NCBI RefSeq assembly: GCF_000145235.1
Contig: NC_014391.1
Span: 4,658,001 to 4,722,000 of the forward strand
From: Micromonospora aurantiaca ATCC 27029
GTDB taxonomy: Bacteria > Actinomycetota > Actinomycetes > Mycobacteriales > Micromonosporaceae
Length of the DNA: 64,000 bases
Direction of reading: 5' to 3'
The notes beneath the pieces are model-generated. The model saw nothing but the letters and a program-made list of their open reading frames with translations. It searched no databases and was not told the DNA's origin. Of the stretch, positions 25,264 through 33,525 are shown piece by piece (the stretch's first letter is position 1; the number at the start of each line of letters is the position of its first letter). The position numbers and the translations under genes are program-made.

Positions 25264-26964
25264 GTGCTTACGGAAACCGCACCCGCACCGCAGATCGACA
25301 GCGAGGCCCCCGACGACTCCCCGGAAGCCACCAACCTTCCCGAGGCCGCCGAGGCAGTCACGACCGACACCGACACCGACGCCAGCGCCCAGGCCACCGA
25401 CGACGCCCAGGACATGCCCGAGCTGCCCGGTCGGCACCGCATGGTCGAAGTCAAGAACATCAAGCCGAATGCCAACAACGCCCGCGACGACGCGCAGGCC
25501 CTGCCCGGCATCGTGCAGAACCTGCACCAGGACGGCGTTCGCGGCCTCCTCTCGCCGCTCATCGTCACGCCGCTCGGGCTCGTCGACGAAGGCCCGTACC
25601 TCATCATCGACGGCGAGCAGCGGTACTGGTCCGCCGTCGAGGCAAAGCAGAAGTGGATCCAGGTCATCATCCGTGACGACCTGGCCGCCAACCGGGAACA
25701 GCTCATCAGCATGCTCCGGCAGGTCCACCGCACCGAACTCACCGCAGCCCAGCAGGCCCGAGGCATCCAGCAACTCGCCCTCGACGGCATGGATGACGAG
25801 GACATCGCCCGGCGCACCGGCTACCAGCCGGAACAGATCAGGGCTGGGCGGCAATTCGCCACCCTGGACAAGCGCTCTGCCGAGCGCACGCAGACCCTCG
25901 GGCTCGACCTCACCCAGGTCGCGGTGCTCGCCGAGTTCGCCGACGAACCCGAATGCGTCGAAATGCTGCTGGACGAGGCCGAGAACGGGCCGTTCGCCTT
26001 CGCCCGTGCCGTCGAGCAGTATCGCGGCACGCGCGCCGCGATCGCAGCAGAGGCCGCCCGACGCGCCGAGCTTGCCGACGCCGGGGTCACGCTGCTGTCC
26101 GAGCACCCCGGGTACAACGACCCCAAGATCAAGGAGGTCAGCGACCTACGCGACGCCGAGGGCAACCGCCTCGACGCCGAAGGGCACAGCGGCTGCCCCG
26201 GACACGCCGTGCGGCTGTTCCTCACCTACGACGACCGGCTGACCGAAACCTACTACTGCACCGACTGGCGCGCGCACGGCCACGCCCTGCCCTCCTACGC
26301 CGTGACCCCCACTCGCGGCGGCTCCATGACGGAGCAGGAGAAGGCCGAACGGCGACTGGTCATCGAGAACAACAAGGCCATGGAGGTCGCCAACACGGTC
26401 CGCCGTGAATGGCTGACGACGTTCCTGACCGCCAAGACCCCGCCGAAGGGCACGGCGAAACTGATCGCGGAGATGCTGGCCGACTCCGGCTACACCCTTT
26501 CGACCTGGATCAACGGCGGCCGGAAGATGCTCGACGAACTCCTGTCGCCGGGCAAGACCAAGCGGCCCGGCACCAAGCGCGTCCCCGCACGCGGTGTCAG
26601 CGACGGCCGGTACTCGGTCATCTCGCTCGCCGCCATCGCCGCCGCCAACGAAAGCGCCATCACCCGATCCTCCTGGCGGGCACCCGACCCGGCGGTCGCC
26701 AAGTGGTTGCAGTGGTGCGTCTGCAACGGCTTCCAGGTCGGCGACGTCGAACAGCTCATCATCGACGCCGTCGCCAACCGCACCAAGCAGCGCGCCGACC
26801 TGACCGTCATCACCGCCCCGAAGCCCGACGAGCCACTGTCCGGACTCGACACCGACACCGCCGACAACAAGACCGAGCCCCGACCGGACGAGGGGACGCC
26901 CGGCACCTCGGACAACACCGACGAACCCGCCGGGTCCGAGCCCGAAAGCCGTCTCGCCGCCTGA
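25264..26964 (+). CDS. ParB-like nuclease/partition-domain protein
   Basis: Encodes 566 residues from GTG 25264. After an acidic, low-complexity N-terminus (about 1-55) comes a ParB/Srx N-terminal domain: MVEVKNIKPNANNARDD, then YLIIDGEQRYWSAVEAKQ with the GERR-like motif as DGEQRYW, which in ParB-type proteins forms the CTP-binding box. LTAAQQARGIQQLALDGMDD and IARRTGYQPEQIRAGRQFAT form the helix-turn-helix. The long C-terminal region, with HPGYNDPKIKEVSDL and Cys residues, is specific. On mobile elements such proteins serve partition or transcription control. A strong terminator follows. Confidence 0.82.
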   Translation: MLTETAPAPQIDSEAPDDSPEATNLPEAAEAVTTDTDTDASAQATDDAQDMPELPGRHRMVEVKNIKPNANNARDDAQALPGIVQNLHQDGVRGLLSPLIVTPLGLVDEGPYLIIDGEQRYWSAVEAKQKWIQVIIRDDLAANREQLISMLRQVHRTELTAAQQARGIQQLALDGMDDEDIARRTGYQPEQIRAGRQFATLDKRSAERTQTLGLDLTQVAVLAEFADEPECVEMLLDEAENGPFAFARAVEQYRGTRAAIAAEAARRAELADAGVTLLSEHPGYNDPKIKEVSDLRDAEGNRLDAEGHSGCPGHAVRLFLTYDDRLTETYYCTDWRAHGHALPSYAVTPTRGGSMTEQEKAERRLVIENNKAMEVANTVRREWLTTFLTAKTPPKGTAKLIAEMLADSGYTLSTWINGGRKMLDELLSPGKTKRPGTKRVPARGVSDGRYSVISLAAIAAANESAITRSSWRAPDPAVAKWLQWCVCNGFQVGDVEQLIIDAVANRTKQRADLTVITAPKPDEPLSGLDTDTADNKTEPRPDEGTPGTSDNTDEPAGSEPESRLAA

Positions 26965-26968
26965 TCCA

Positions 26969-27002
26969 GCCGGTCGGGGGCCACACCAGGCCCCCGACCG
27001 GC
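26969..27002 (+). terminator. Strong hairpin after ParB-like gene
   Basis: GCCGGTCGGGGGCC (26969-26982) pairs perfectly with GGCCCCCGACCGGC (26989-27002) around a six-base loop, five bases after the stop. Confidence 0.85.
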
Positions 27003-27320
27003 ATCCCCCTACACCCCAGGCACGCCCGAATCTCGCCTCCAGGCCCCACCGCCCGACGAAGACCACCAGCCCTCCGACGAGCAATAGCCAAACAGCGACG
27101 ACGACCGCCGTCCTCGACCACCTACCAGCCAGCCATCACCGCTCGCCCGCGCGCGGTGCCCGGATCAGGGCGCATCGAGCGCCCGGCTCCGGACGAGGGG
27201 CGCTCACGCGCCGCCCCCTCGCCTCCCCCGGCTCGCCACTCACCCTCCGTCCGCCCCGAGAGGCACGACGAACACCCACCCCATCAGGATCCACCGCCGA
27301 CGACCCCGAAGCGGAGCCCC
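27003..27320. other. 318-bp region without a gene
   Basis: Pro/Arg-coding low-complexity sequence in all frames; no ribosome site, hairpin or promoter that I can support, apart from whatever serves the PP-loop gene that starts at 27321. Confidence 0.5.
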
Positions 27321-27478
27321 ATGCCCACACACGCCCCGAACCCGCGGCGAGCACACAGCCCCGACGAACACCTGCACGTCGTTCAATACTCCGGAGGCAT
27401 CGGGAGCTGGGCCGCCGCCCAACGCGTCGCCGCCCAGCACGGCACCAAACGGCTCGTGCTCCTCTTGTGGGACAAGAC
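27321..27478 (+). pseudogene. PP-loop (PAPS reductase-like) gene, 5' fragment
   Basis: The frame from ATG 27321 holds VVQYSGGIGSWAAAQRVAAQ, the SGGxxS PP-loop of the PAPS reductase/adenylation family, then TKRLVLLL where a relative continues with an ADT-type strand. It is abruptly cut: WDKT and a TGA stop at 27480-27482 are foreign. The missing part is found at 31302-31934 in the same direction, separated by a 3.8 kb insertion. Related genes on phages and ICEs are of unknown substrate. Confidence 0.75.
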
Positions 27479-27483
27479 GTGAG

Positions 27484-27582
27484 TTCATACGCACTGGTCG
27501 CGTCGCCGTGGTGTTCCGCACAGCGCTGGTGCGAACGGAACTCGAACCTGTCATCACGGACCTCGCCGCCGAGAAAGCCTGA
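27484..27582 (+). pseudogene. TlpA/thioredoxin-like protein, C-terminal remnant
   Basis: A 32-codon open end without a start reads FIRTGRVAVVFRTALVRTEL and continues to a stop six bases before ccdA. The TGRVAVVF strand followed by a terminal helix is the usual ending of TlpA/ResA-type thiol-disulfide proteins, which are commonly encoded just before ccdA. It shows that the inserted DNA was cut out of a redox operon. Too short to be sure. Confidence 0.5.
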
Positions 27583-27587
27583 CAACA

Positions 27588-28433
27588 GTGGGATCCACCC
27601 TCGCCGACATTGCCGCGACCGGCCCGCTGCTGCTCGCCGTCCTGGTCGCCGCCACCGCTGGGCTGGTCAGTTTCCTGTCACCGTGCGTGCTACCCCTGGT
27701 ACCTGGCTACCTCTCCTACGTCACCGATCTCGCTGCCGACGACCTCCGCGCAGCCCATCAACGCGACACCGCACCACCGGACCCCGGCTCAGCGCCCGCC
27801 GGCACCGTCGCCACCGCCAAGGCGACCGGCACCAAGTCCCCCTCAGCGGCCCGACGCCAGGTCCTGCTCGGCACCGCCGGCTTCACCGCAGGGTTCACCA
27901 TTGTGTTCGTCACCATCACTATCGCGTTTACCGCCGTCGGCCGGACGCTGCTGGTCAACGCCCGCACCATCGAAATGATCGCCGGAGCCATCGTCATCGT
28001 CCTCGGCGCCGGCTACCTCGGACTCATCCCCGCCCTGCAACGCCAAGCCCGCATCAACCGGCTACCCGCCGCCGGCCTGGCTGGCGCCCCCCTGCTCGGC
28101 GCCACATTCGGGCTGTCCTGGACCCCGTGCGTCTCACCGACCCTCGGCGCGGTACTGGCCCTTGCCGTCACCGACGGCACCACCGGCCGCGCCGCCGCGC
28201 TCGCCACCGCCTACTGCCTCGGCCTCGGCCTCGGACTGCCCTTCGTCGGCGTCGGCCTCGGCCTACGCCGCGTCCTGACGCTGACCGCCACCGTGCGGCG
28301 TCACCACCAATGGATAACCCGCATCGGCGGACTACTACTCATCACCATCGGACTCGCCCTGCTCACCGGCGGCTGGACCACCTTCATCAACTGGCTACGC
28401 GCCATCGTCGGCCCCGCCCAGATCGGTATCTGA
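27588..28433 (+). CDS. ccdA: CcdA-type membrane thiol-disulfide carrier
   Basis: Encodes 281 residues from GTG 27588. Six or more hydrophobic segments carry the two signature Cys motifs: SFLSPCVLPLVPGYLSYV near residue 25 and GLSWTPCVSPTLG near residue 180. CcdA moves electrons from cytoplasmic thioredoxin across the membrane to extracellular partners for cytochrome c maturation or protein repair. The partner gene upstream is truncated, so the carrier has lost its local partner; it may be a surplus copy brought in by the insertion. Confidence 0.9.
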   Translation: MGSTLADIAATGPLLLAVLVAATAGLVSFLSPCVLPLVPGYLSYVTDLAADDLRAAHQRDTAPPDPGSAPAGTVATAKATGTKSPSAARRQVLLGTAGFTAGFTIVFVTITIAFTAVGRTLLVNARTIEMIAGAIVIVLGAGYLGLIPALQRQARINRLPAAGLAGAPLLGATFGLSWTPCVSPTLGAVLALAVTDGTTGRAAALATAYCLGLGLGLPFVGVGLGLRRVLTLTATVRRHHQWITRIGGLLLITIGLALLTGGWTTFINWLRAIVGPAQIGI

Positions 28434-28549
28434 AATCAGGAGCTTCAGGCTGTGACCGGAGCTGGGCAACCCCTCCGATAACCAGCACAAAGGATCTCCA
28501 TCCCCTGCAAGCTAGGACTGGGGCGGCGTTTCTCACCGCCTGGCCACCG

Positions 28550-28572
28550 ATATAGCTTCATCACCGGTATAT
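28550..28572. promoter_or_regulatory. Likely PadR operator/promoter
   Basis: ATATA and TATAT lie 13 bases apart (ATATAGCTTCATCACCGGTA then TAT), seven bases before the padR start and far more AT-rich than the surroundings. PadR proteins often bind such palindromes over their own promoter. No other clear signal lies between ccdA and padR. Confidence 0.5.
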
Positions 28573-28579
28573 TGAGGCC

Positions 28580-29002
28580 ATGGCCACACCCACGCCGCTT
28601 CGGGAGCCCACCTTCCTGATTCTTACCGCGCTTGCGCGAGAGCCCATGCACGGTTACGGCATCATCAGCGACGTCGCCGCGCTCTCCGGCGGTCGGCTGG
28701 CGCTGCGGCCCGGCACCCTCTACGGCGCGCTTGATCGCCTCACCGACGAAGGGCTGGTCGAGCGGGACCACGAGGAGGTCGTCGAGGGACGGCTGCGCCG
28801 CTACTACCGGCTCACCGAAGCGGGCCGGTCCGTGCTCACCGCGGAGACCGAGCGACTGCGCCGCAACGTCGAGGCCGCCAGCCAACGGCTACGGATTCGG
28901 CCCGCAGGCATCCCCGCCGCCGGCGGCACCTCACGCGCCCCTGTCAACCTCCCGGGGGCGATCGCCCGCCCCACCCTACGACCGACCGGAGGCCTGGCAT
29001 GA
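28580..29002 (+). CDS. PadR-family transcriptional regulator
   Basis: Encodes 140 residues from ATG 28580. The winged helix is clear: PTFLILTALAREPMHGYGII, LRPGTLYGALDRLTDEGLVE, then RRYYRLTEAGRSVL. The last 40 residues are a Pro/Gly tail. PadR repressors respond to small molecules or membrane stress and often pair with a membrane protein gene in the same operon; here the stop overlaps the next gene (ATGA). Self-regulation through the palindrome upstream is likely. Confidence 0.92.
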   Translation: MATPTPLREPTFLILTALAREPMHGYGIISDVAALSGGRLALRPGTLYGALDRLTDEGLVERDHEEVVEGRLRRYYRLTEAGRSVLTAETERLRRNVEAASQRLRIRPAGIPAAGGTSRAPVNLPGAIARPTLRPTGGLA

Positions 29003-30048
29003 ACCAGCCCAACCCCGCGCCGGAGCAAGCCGGATCACCGCTGGAGTCCCGCTACCGGCGACTGCTGCGGGCCTACCCGGGTGACTACCAGGCCGAGCGA
29101 GGCGACGAGATCGTCGCAACGTACCTCGACACGGTCAGACCAGGGCGACGCTGGCCCTCCCCACACGACGCCCTCGACCTCCTCGGTGCCGGACTCCGGG
29201 AGCGACTGCGCGGGTACGGCGCCTTTGGGCTGGCCGCGGCCTTCCCCCTAGCCGCGACCGCCGCGCTGAACACCCTCGTCGCGGTCGCGACCTTCCTGCT
29301 CCTGCAGGTCGAGTTCGAAGACCCCTACTTCGCCAGGCTGGACCCGGTTGGTCCCTTCCAGACTCTCGGCGCTGCCATCTGGCTGGGCTGGCTGATCGTC
29401 GGCCTCACCGCCACCGCGCTACCCGGGGCCTGGACCCGCACCGCTGCGGCCGGTGGTCTCCTGCTGACTGTCGCCGTGCCACTCGTTGCTGCTCTCATCG
29501 GACAACCCCGGCCGCCGCTGTTCGTGCTGCTTCCCGCCGTCGCGCTTGGCCTGGCCACCCTCGCGCTGCCCTCCCACCCCGGCTGGGTAGCACGTAGCCT
29601 GCCGCTGCTCACGGCCGGCTGTGTAGCAGCCTTGTCCGTGGCATTCAGCGCCGCTGAGAACGGCGGAAATATGTTCACCTCGTACAGCTCGACTCCCGAG
29701 CTGTTGGCGATGGCCGGTGGGCTGATGTTCGCACTGGTCCTACTCGTCGGCATCGGCCGCGCCCTGCGAGCCGACGACGCCGGCCTCTGGGCGACCCTGC
29801 TCCTCGCCACACCGGCCGGCCTGCTCGGCGCCAACCAGCTCAGCCAGGGAATCTGGGGCAGCCACGGCGGCGGGCCTACTCCGGCGGCACTCGCCGCCAC
29901 GACCGGTTCGATCATGCTGGCCGGTGCGGCGCTGCTAACGGCAGCCCTCGCCGGGCAAGCCTCCCGACACCGGACCATACGCCGACGAGTACGCGGCAAC
30001 GCCTGCCCGACCTGCGGACACCAGCCGGAGGCGACAGCAGAGGCCTGA
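28999..30048 (+). CDS. Integral membrane protein paired with PadR
   Basis: Encodes 349 residues overlapping the padR stop. Residues 15-75 are cytosolic (RYRRLLRAYPGDYQAERGDE, a segment typical of membrane proteins encoded next to padR, related to the HAAS domain). Eight or so transmembrane segments follow, from about residue 78 to 325. The tail has a CPTCG pair. The YPxxYRxxRGxE-like motif and PadR pairing suggest an envelope-stress or efflux-related role; the activity is unknown. Confidence 0.75.
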   Translation: MNQPNPAPEQAGSPLESRYRRLLRAYPGDYQAERGDEIVATYLDTVRPGRRWPSPHDALDLLGAGLRERLRGYGAFGLAAAFPLAATAALNTLVAVATFLLLQVEFEDPYFARLDPVGPFQTLGAAIWLGWLIVGLTATALPGAWTRTAAAGGLLLTVAVPLVAALIGQPRPPLFVLLPAVALGLATLALPSHPGWVARSLPLLTAGCVAALSVAFSAAENGGNMFTSYSSTPELLAMAGGLMFALVLLVGIGRALRADDAGLWATLLLATPAGLLGANQLSQGIWGSHGGGPTPAALAATTGSIMLAGAALLTAALAGQASRHRTIRRRVRGNACPTCGHQPEATAEA

Positions 30049-30064
30049 CCATCCCACAACCTGG

Positions 30065-30709
30065 CTACCCCCGGAGGTGATCAGGCGGTGTCGGCGGGTT
30101 TGGGTGCGGATAGTTGGTCGTCTCGTCGGTGTCGGGCCAGAGCCGGACCGCCCGCGCGGCGGCGTCCAGAATCACCTGGGCACTGACCTGCACCCGCGAC
30201 TCGGGGATGTCATACGCCGGCCACTCGCAAACGAAGGCCACCGGCCCGGCCGGCGGTAGCGGCCAAACCCAGTAGTGGGCCACGTGCCGCCGGGCGTCCG
30301 ACTCCGCGCTGCCCGGAAACAACAACGGACCAGGTGGCTCGGTGTCCAGCGGTGTGAACGCGTGCCGGTCCATGTTGGTGACGCTGCTCCCGTCGGCGAA
30401 AAGCACACCGACCCGGAGGAACTCGGCCGGCAAGGGCGTACCCGCCCAATACCCGATCCGGTGGTGGTGCGAAAGATCGGCCCGGTGGTCCGGCGTACGC
30501 AGAACCGCAGTCACGCTGAACTCCAAGCCTGTGGGGTAAGCGAGTAAGCCGCTGATCGCGACCGCCGCGCGGTCGGTGTGGACCAGCAGATGGTTTTCAG
30601 CCACGACACCGGGGATCACGTCCTCGGGTTTCATCCAGGCAGGACGGGGCGGTCTGAGCGGTTCTGGCTTGACGTCCGGTGCCGCTACCCGGCGATCGAA
30701 GAAGCCCAT
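30065..30709 (-). CDS. Hypothetical protein
   Basis: Encodes 214 residues if started at ATG 30709 (MGFFDRRVAAPDVKPEP); a longer frame to 30805 has a less natural N-terminus. The middle is beta-rich (YPTGLEFSVTAVLRT, LRVGVLFADGSSVTN, HYWVWPLPPAGPVAFVCEWP), resembling a small beta-sandwich. No catalytic motif seen. I recognise similar actinobacterial hypothetical proteins only in general form. It faces the membrane gene and lies inside the nested insertion. Confidence 0.65.
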   Translation of the reverse strand: MGFFDRRVAAPDVKPEPLRPPRPAWMKPEDVIPGVVAENHLLVHTDRAAVAISGLLAYPTGLEFSVTAVLRTPDHRADLSHHHRIGYWAGTPLPAEFLRVGVLFADGSSVTNMDRHAFTPLDTEPPGPLLFPGSAESDARRHVAHYWVWPLPPAGPVAFVCEWPAYDIPESRVQVSAQVILDAAARAVRLWPDTDETTNYPHPNPPTPPDHLRG

Positions 30710-31055
30710 ACGGCCCACCTTCGCACAAACCCACGCCGTCGTCGGACCGTCGTGCACCACCGAAGTCAGTTCCGGCACACACCCGACGGCGCCCCGAACG
30801 GGCACCCATCGGTGGCCGGCAGGGCGTCAGCAGGCGTCGACTGATCTGCGATGCGTCGGTCACGAAGTGATGCCTCGCGTGCATACGCGGACACCCTGAC
30901 ATCTCAACTGGCCGCCAGGAAGCGCCAACGCAATCGACGCACCACGTAGGCAAACCCCTGCGGGACCGAGTCTGCAGAACTCTCCTGGCTCCCTCGCCGC
31001 CCTGAAGCTCCAGAGCCAAACAGAGAACACCTAGCCCATCACCACCCAGTACCAA

Positions 31056-31085
31056 GCGCCTCTGCCACCCGGCAGGGGCGCTTTT
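31056..31085. terminator. Rho-independent terminator with T tract
   Basis: GCGCCTCTGCC (31056-31066) pairs with GGCAGGGGCGC (31071-31081) with one G-T wobble, followed by TTTT on the plus strand. The 250 bases around it (30806-31055) hold no gene I can support. Confidence 0.7.
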
Positions 31086-31301
31086 GCATGCCCGGAGAAT
31101 GAGGAATCAGTGCAAGACCACCAAAGCCATTCAACTCGACCCGCCCATCAACACTCTCAACCTGTCGACCAAGCCGCTCACGTGGTTAGCTCTCGGCCGC
31201 CGGCTCCCGCGAACCCGACGCACAACCGCCCGGCCGATGTCGAACACACTCCCCAGTTCGCCAAACGAGGCCTTCAGAATTCCCGAACTCACGGCGGACT
31301 C

Positions 31302-31934
31302 GCCGACGTCCTCACCGAAGACCCCGACCTCTACCGCTGGCTGGGCGACAGCAGCGCACAACTCGGCGTACCCATCACCCGCGTCGCGGACGGCCGCACT
31401 CCCTGGCAGCTCTTCCACGACGTCCACTACCTCGGCAACAGCCGCATCGCGCCCTGCACCGTCACGCTGAAGATCCGGCCATGCCGACGATGGCTCGACG
31501 CCCACGCCGACCCCGCATCCACCACCCTGTACATCGGCCTCGACGCCTCACCCCGCGACCGCCGCCGCGCCCCCGCCATCGCCACCGGCTGGCGCCCCTG
31601 GACCAGCCGCTTCCCCCTGCTCGACCCGCCGCAACTCACCAAGCAGGAACAGTTGGACTACGCCCGGCAACTCGGACTACACCCACCACGGCTCTACGAC
31701 CTCGGCCTACCACACAACAACTGCGGCGGAGCATGCGTCCGCGCCGGCAAACACCACTGGGCGCGGCTGCTCCACGTCCTCCCCGACCACTACGCCGCCG
31801 CCGAAGCAGCCGAAAACCAGCTACGCAACCAACTCGGCAACGTCACAATCCTCACCGAACAACGCCAACGACAACGCCACCGGCTCCCCCTGTCCGAACT
31901 GCGCCGCCGCCTCACCAGCGGACACCAGCCATGA
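31302..31934 (+). pseudogene. PP-loop (PAPS reductase-like) gene, 3' fragment
   Basis: From 31302 the frame reads ADVLTEDPDLYRWLGDSSAQ, which continues the PP-loop domain begun at 27321. It includes RIAPCTVTLKIRPCRRWL and LYIGLD, then a C-terminal domain with PPRLYDLGLPHNNCGGACVR, a Cys motif seen in phage PAPS reductase-like proteins. An open frame runs upstream to 31110 but those residues look random. Joined with the 5' fragment the gene would give about 262 residues. The last four bases start the next frame (ATGA). Confidence 0.75.
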
Positions 31935-32023
31935 CCTCAACCACCGACACCATCGAAGATCCGACGAATGGCACCGCCACTGGCGCATACCGCGCCCAGC
32001 AGCGCGCGACAGCTCCGGCCTAA
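31931..32023 (+). CDS. Short frame coupled to PP-loop gene, probably truncated
   Basis: Thirty residues (MTSTTDTIEDPTNGTATGAY...) from an ATG overlapping the previous stop. The overlap suggests it was once a longer downstream gene whose remainder is lost. Nothing recognisable. Bases 32024-32216 hold no gene. Confidence 0.3.
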   Translation: MTSTTDTIEDPTNGTATGAYRAQQRATAPA

Positions 32024-32216
32024 GCCTGACCGCTACAACGCCACACCGACCGCCTCTATCGCCCACCAATTCGCCCTTGCGGGGAAAATCAAGATGCGGC
32101 GGCCGCGCCAAATTAGCCTGACTTCGTCGCACATGTCCCACACTCGACTCAACGACAAGTCGCGGTCGGCTTCCAATCCCTCCTCGACAAGCTGGGCATC
32201 ATCGACACCATCGCTC

Positions 32217-33191
32217 TCAGGACCGCAGCACCCACTCCCCGCCGCCAGGCTCCCGTTCGCCCGTCCTAAGGATTCGTCCGTGAGCGCCAAGAAAATCGAT
32301 CATCACCTGCACCGCACTACCGACATCCCAATCGCCTGGTGCCGCACCACGATGCACAGCGTCGTTGCGAAGGGTATTCAGCCACCGCAACCGGTCGACC
32401 GGAACAGCGACCTGAAGGCCCGAGTCCTCAACGATCGCGATGTAGCCGCCGAGAGCTGTCCGCTCGCCGATGCGTCTTTGCTGCCCTTCGGGCAGTTGGT
32501 CTCTGTGGCTGCGGACGTGCCGGCCGAGAGCAATCTCAAGAGCGATGGCTGCGTCGATAATCGCGCGCCGATTAGCGCCGCGCCGCTGCGCAGCCCGCGC
32601 ATCACGGCTGAGCACCTCCTCCAGCGGCGGCTCCAAGCCGTCACGGACGAACCCGAGAATGGCAGCCCACTCCTGCGCGCGCAGTGGACGGACGCGAGGT
32701 GTAGTGACCTTGACGCCTAATGCACCATCGTGAGGTGGTTCGATGAATCTCAGCCCTTCGCCGACCGACTCTGCGTCGTAGACACGGTGATTGGGGTCGA
32801 GGTCCTGGCCAGTCAGGATCTCAGTCCAGGTACGCACGTCGTCGAACCACTTGTTGATGTATTCACCGAGCTGATGCTCAGGAGTAAACCACGACATGTG
32901 GTCGTAGCTCGGGCCCTCGACGTCGGTCACAACCACGCGATGCAGCGCGGTGGCTGGCCGAAGCGACTCGGGAATGAAGGCGCTGTACTCCTGCACCCAG
33001 ACGACCTGCTCACCGACGTCAGACCGCGACTCGACGCCAGGCACGGGAGGAGGCCCACCCACGGGCGGCCGGCCGTCGGGCATCACGACATTGAACCGGA
33101 GCTCACCATAGCCAGTCGGACACGTCGCATCGAGCGCGTCGCACATCACCCAGATGTGCACCGGCAGCTCAAAGATCGCCGTCACCTCCAT
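32217..33191 (-). CDS. Hypothetical protein with HEPN-like motif
   Basis: Encodes 324 residues from ATG 33191 (a start seven codons earlier is possible). The N-terminal half is beta-rich and unfamiliar (EVTAIFELPVHIWVMCDALD). The C-terminal half is helical: RRAIIDAAIALEIALGRHVR, later RLRWLNTLRNDAVHRG. RNDAVH fits the R-N-x3-H motif of HEPN ribonuclease domains, which act in toxin-antitoxin and abortive-infection systems. With only the motif and helical context as evidence the HEPN call is tentative. No antitoxin partner is visible beside it. Confidence 0.6.
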   Translation of the reverse strand: MEVTAIFELPVHIWVMCDALDATCPTGYGELRFNVVMPDGRPPVGGPPPVPGVESRSDVGEQVVWVQEYSAFIPESLRPATALHRVVVTDVEGPSYDHMSWFTPEHQLGEYINKWFDDVRTWTEILTGQDLDPNHRVYDAESVGEGLRFIEPPHDGALGVKVTTPRVRPLRAQEWAAILGFVRDGLEPPLEEVLSRDARAAQRRGANRRAIIDAAIALEIALGRHVRSHRDQLPEGQQRRIGERTALGGYIAIVEDSGLQVAVPVDRLRWLNTLRNDAVHRGAAPGDWDVGSAVQVMIDFLGAHGRILRTGEREPGGGEWVLRS

Positions 33192-33525
33192 GCCAATCTC
33201 CTTACAACACACCTGGCTGTGGCCCGGTCGCCTCAGCCTGGCCGCCCATTCTCATAGGTCGGGCAGGGTGAGGCAGACCGCCTGCACCGTAGTCGGCTCT
33301 GCAACGACAGTTCATCGGAGTACCCGTAACGTCCAATGGCCGGCCCTCACCGTCGGCGATTCGAGACGAGGCGGCTTCCGGAAACAACGCGAACCGGCGA
33401 GCTTCACCTGCCCGCTGACGAACTGGACAGCGCGTGGACCAGGCCGTCGAGCACGCAGAGCCGCCAGGACGGCAGCGCTATAGGCTGGTACCGGCAGCCG
33501 ACAGATACGGTCCCGGCATGAACTA
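33192..33525. other. 334-bp region without a gene
   Basis: Lies between the HEPN-like gene and IS copy B. It must contain the promoter of the HEPN-like gene; no clear boxes, hairpins or convincing frames are seen. The frames that run into the IS are chance. Confidence 0.5.
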
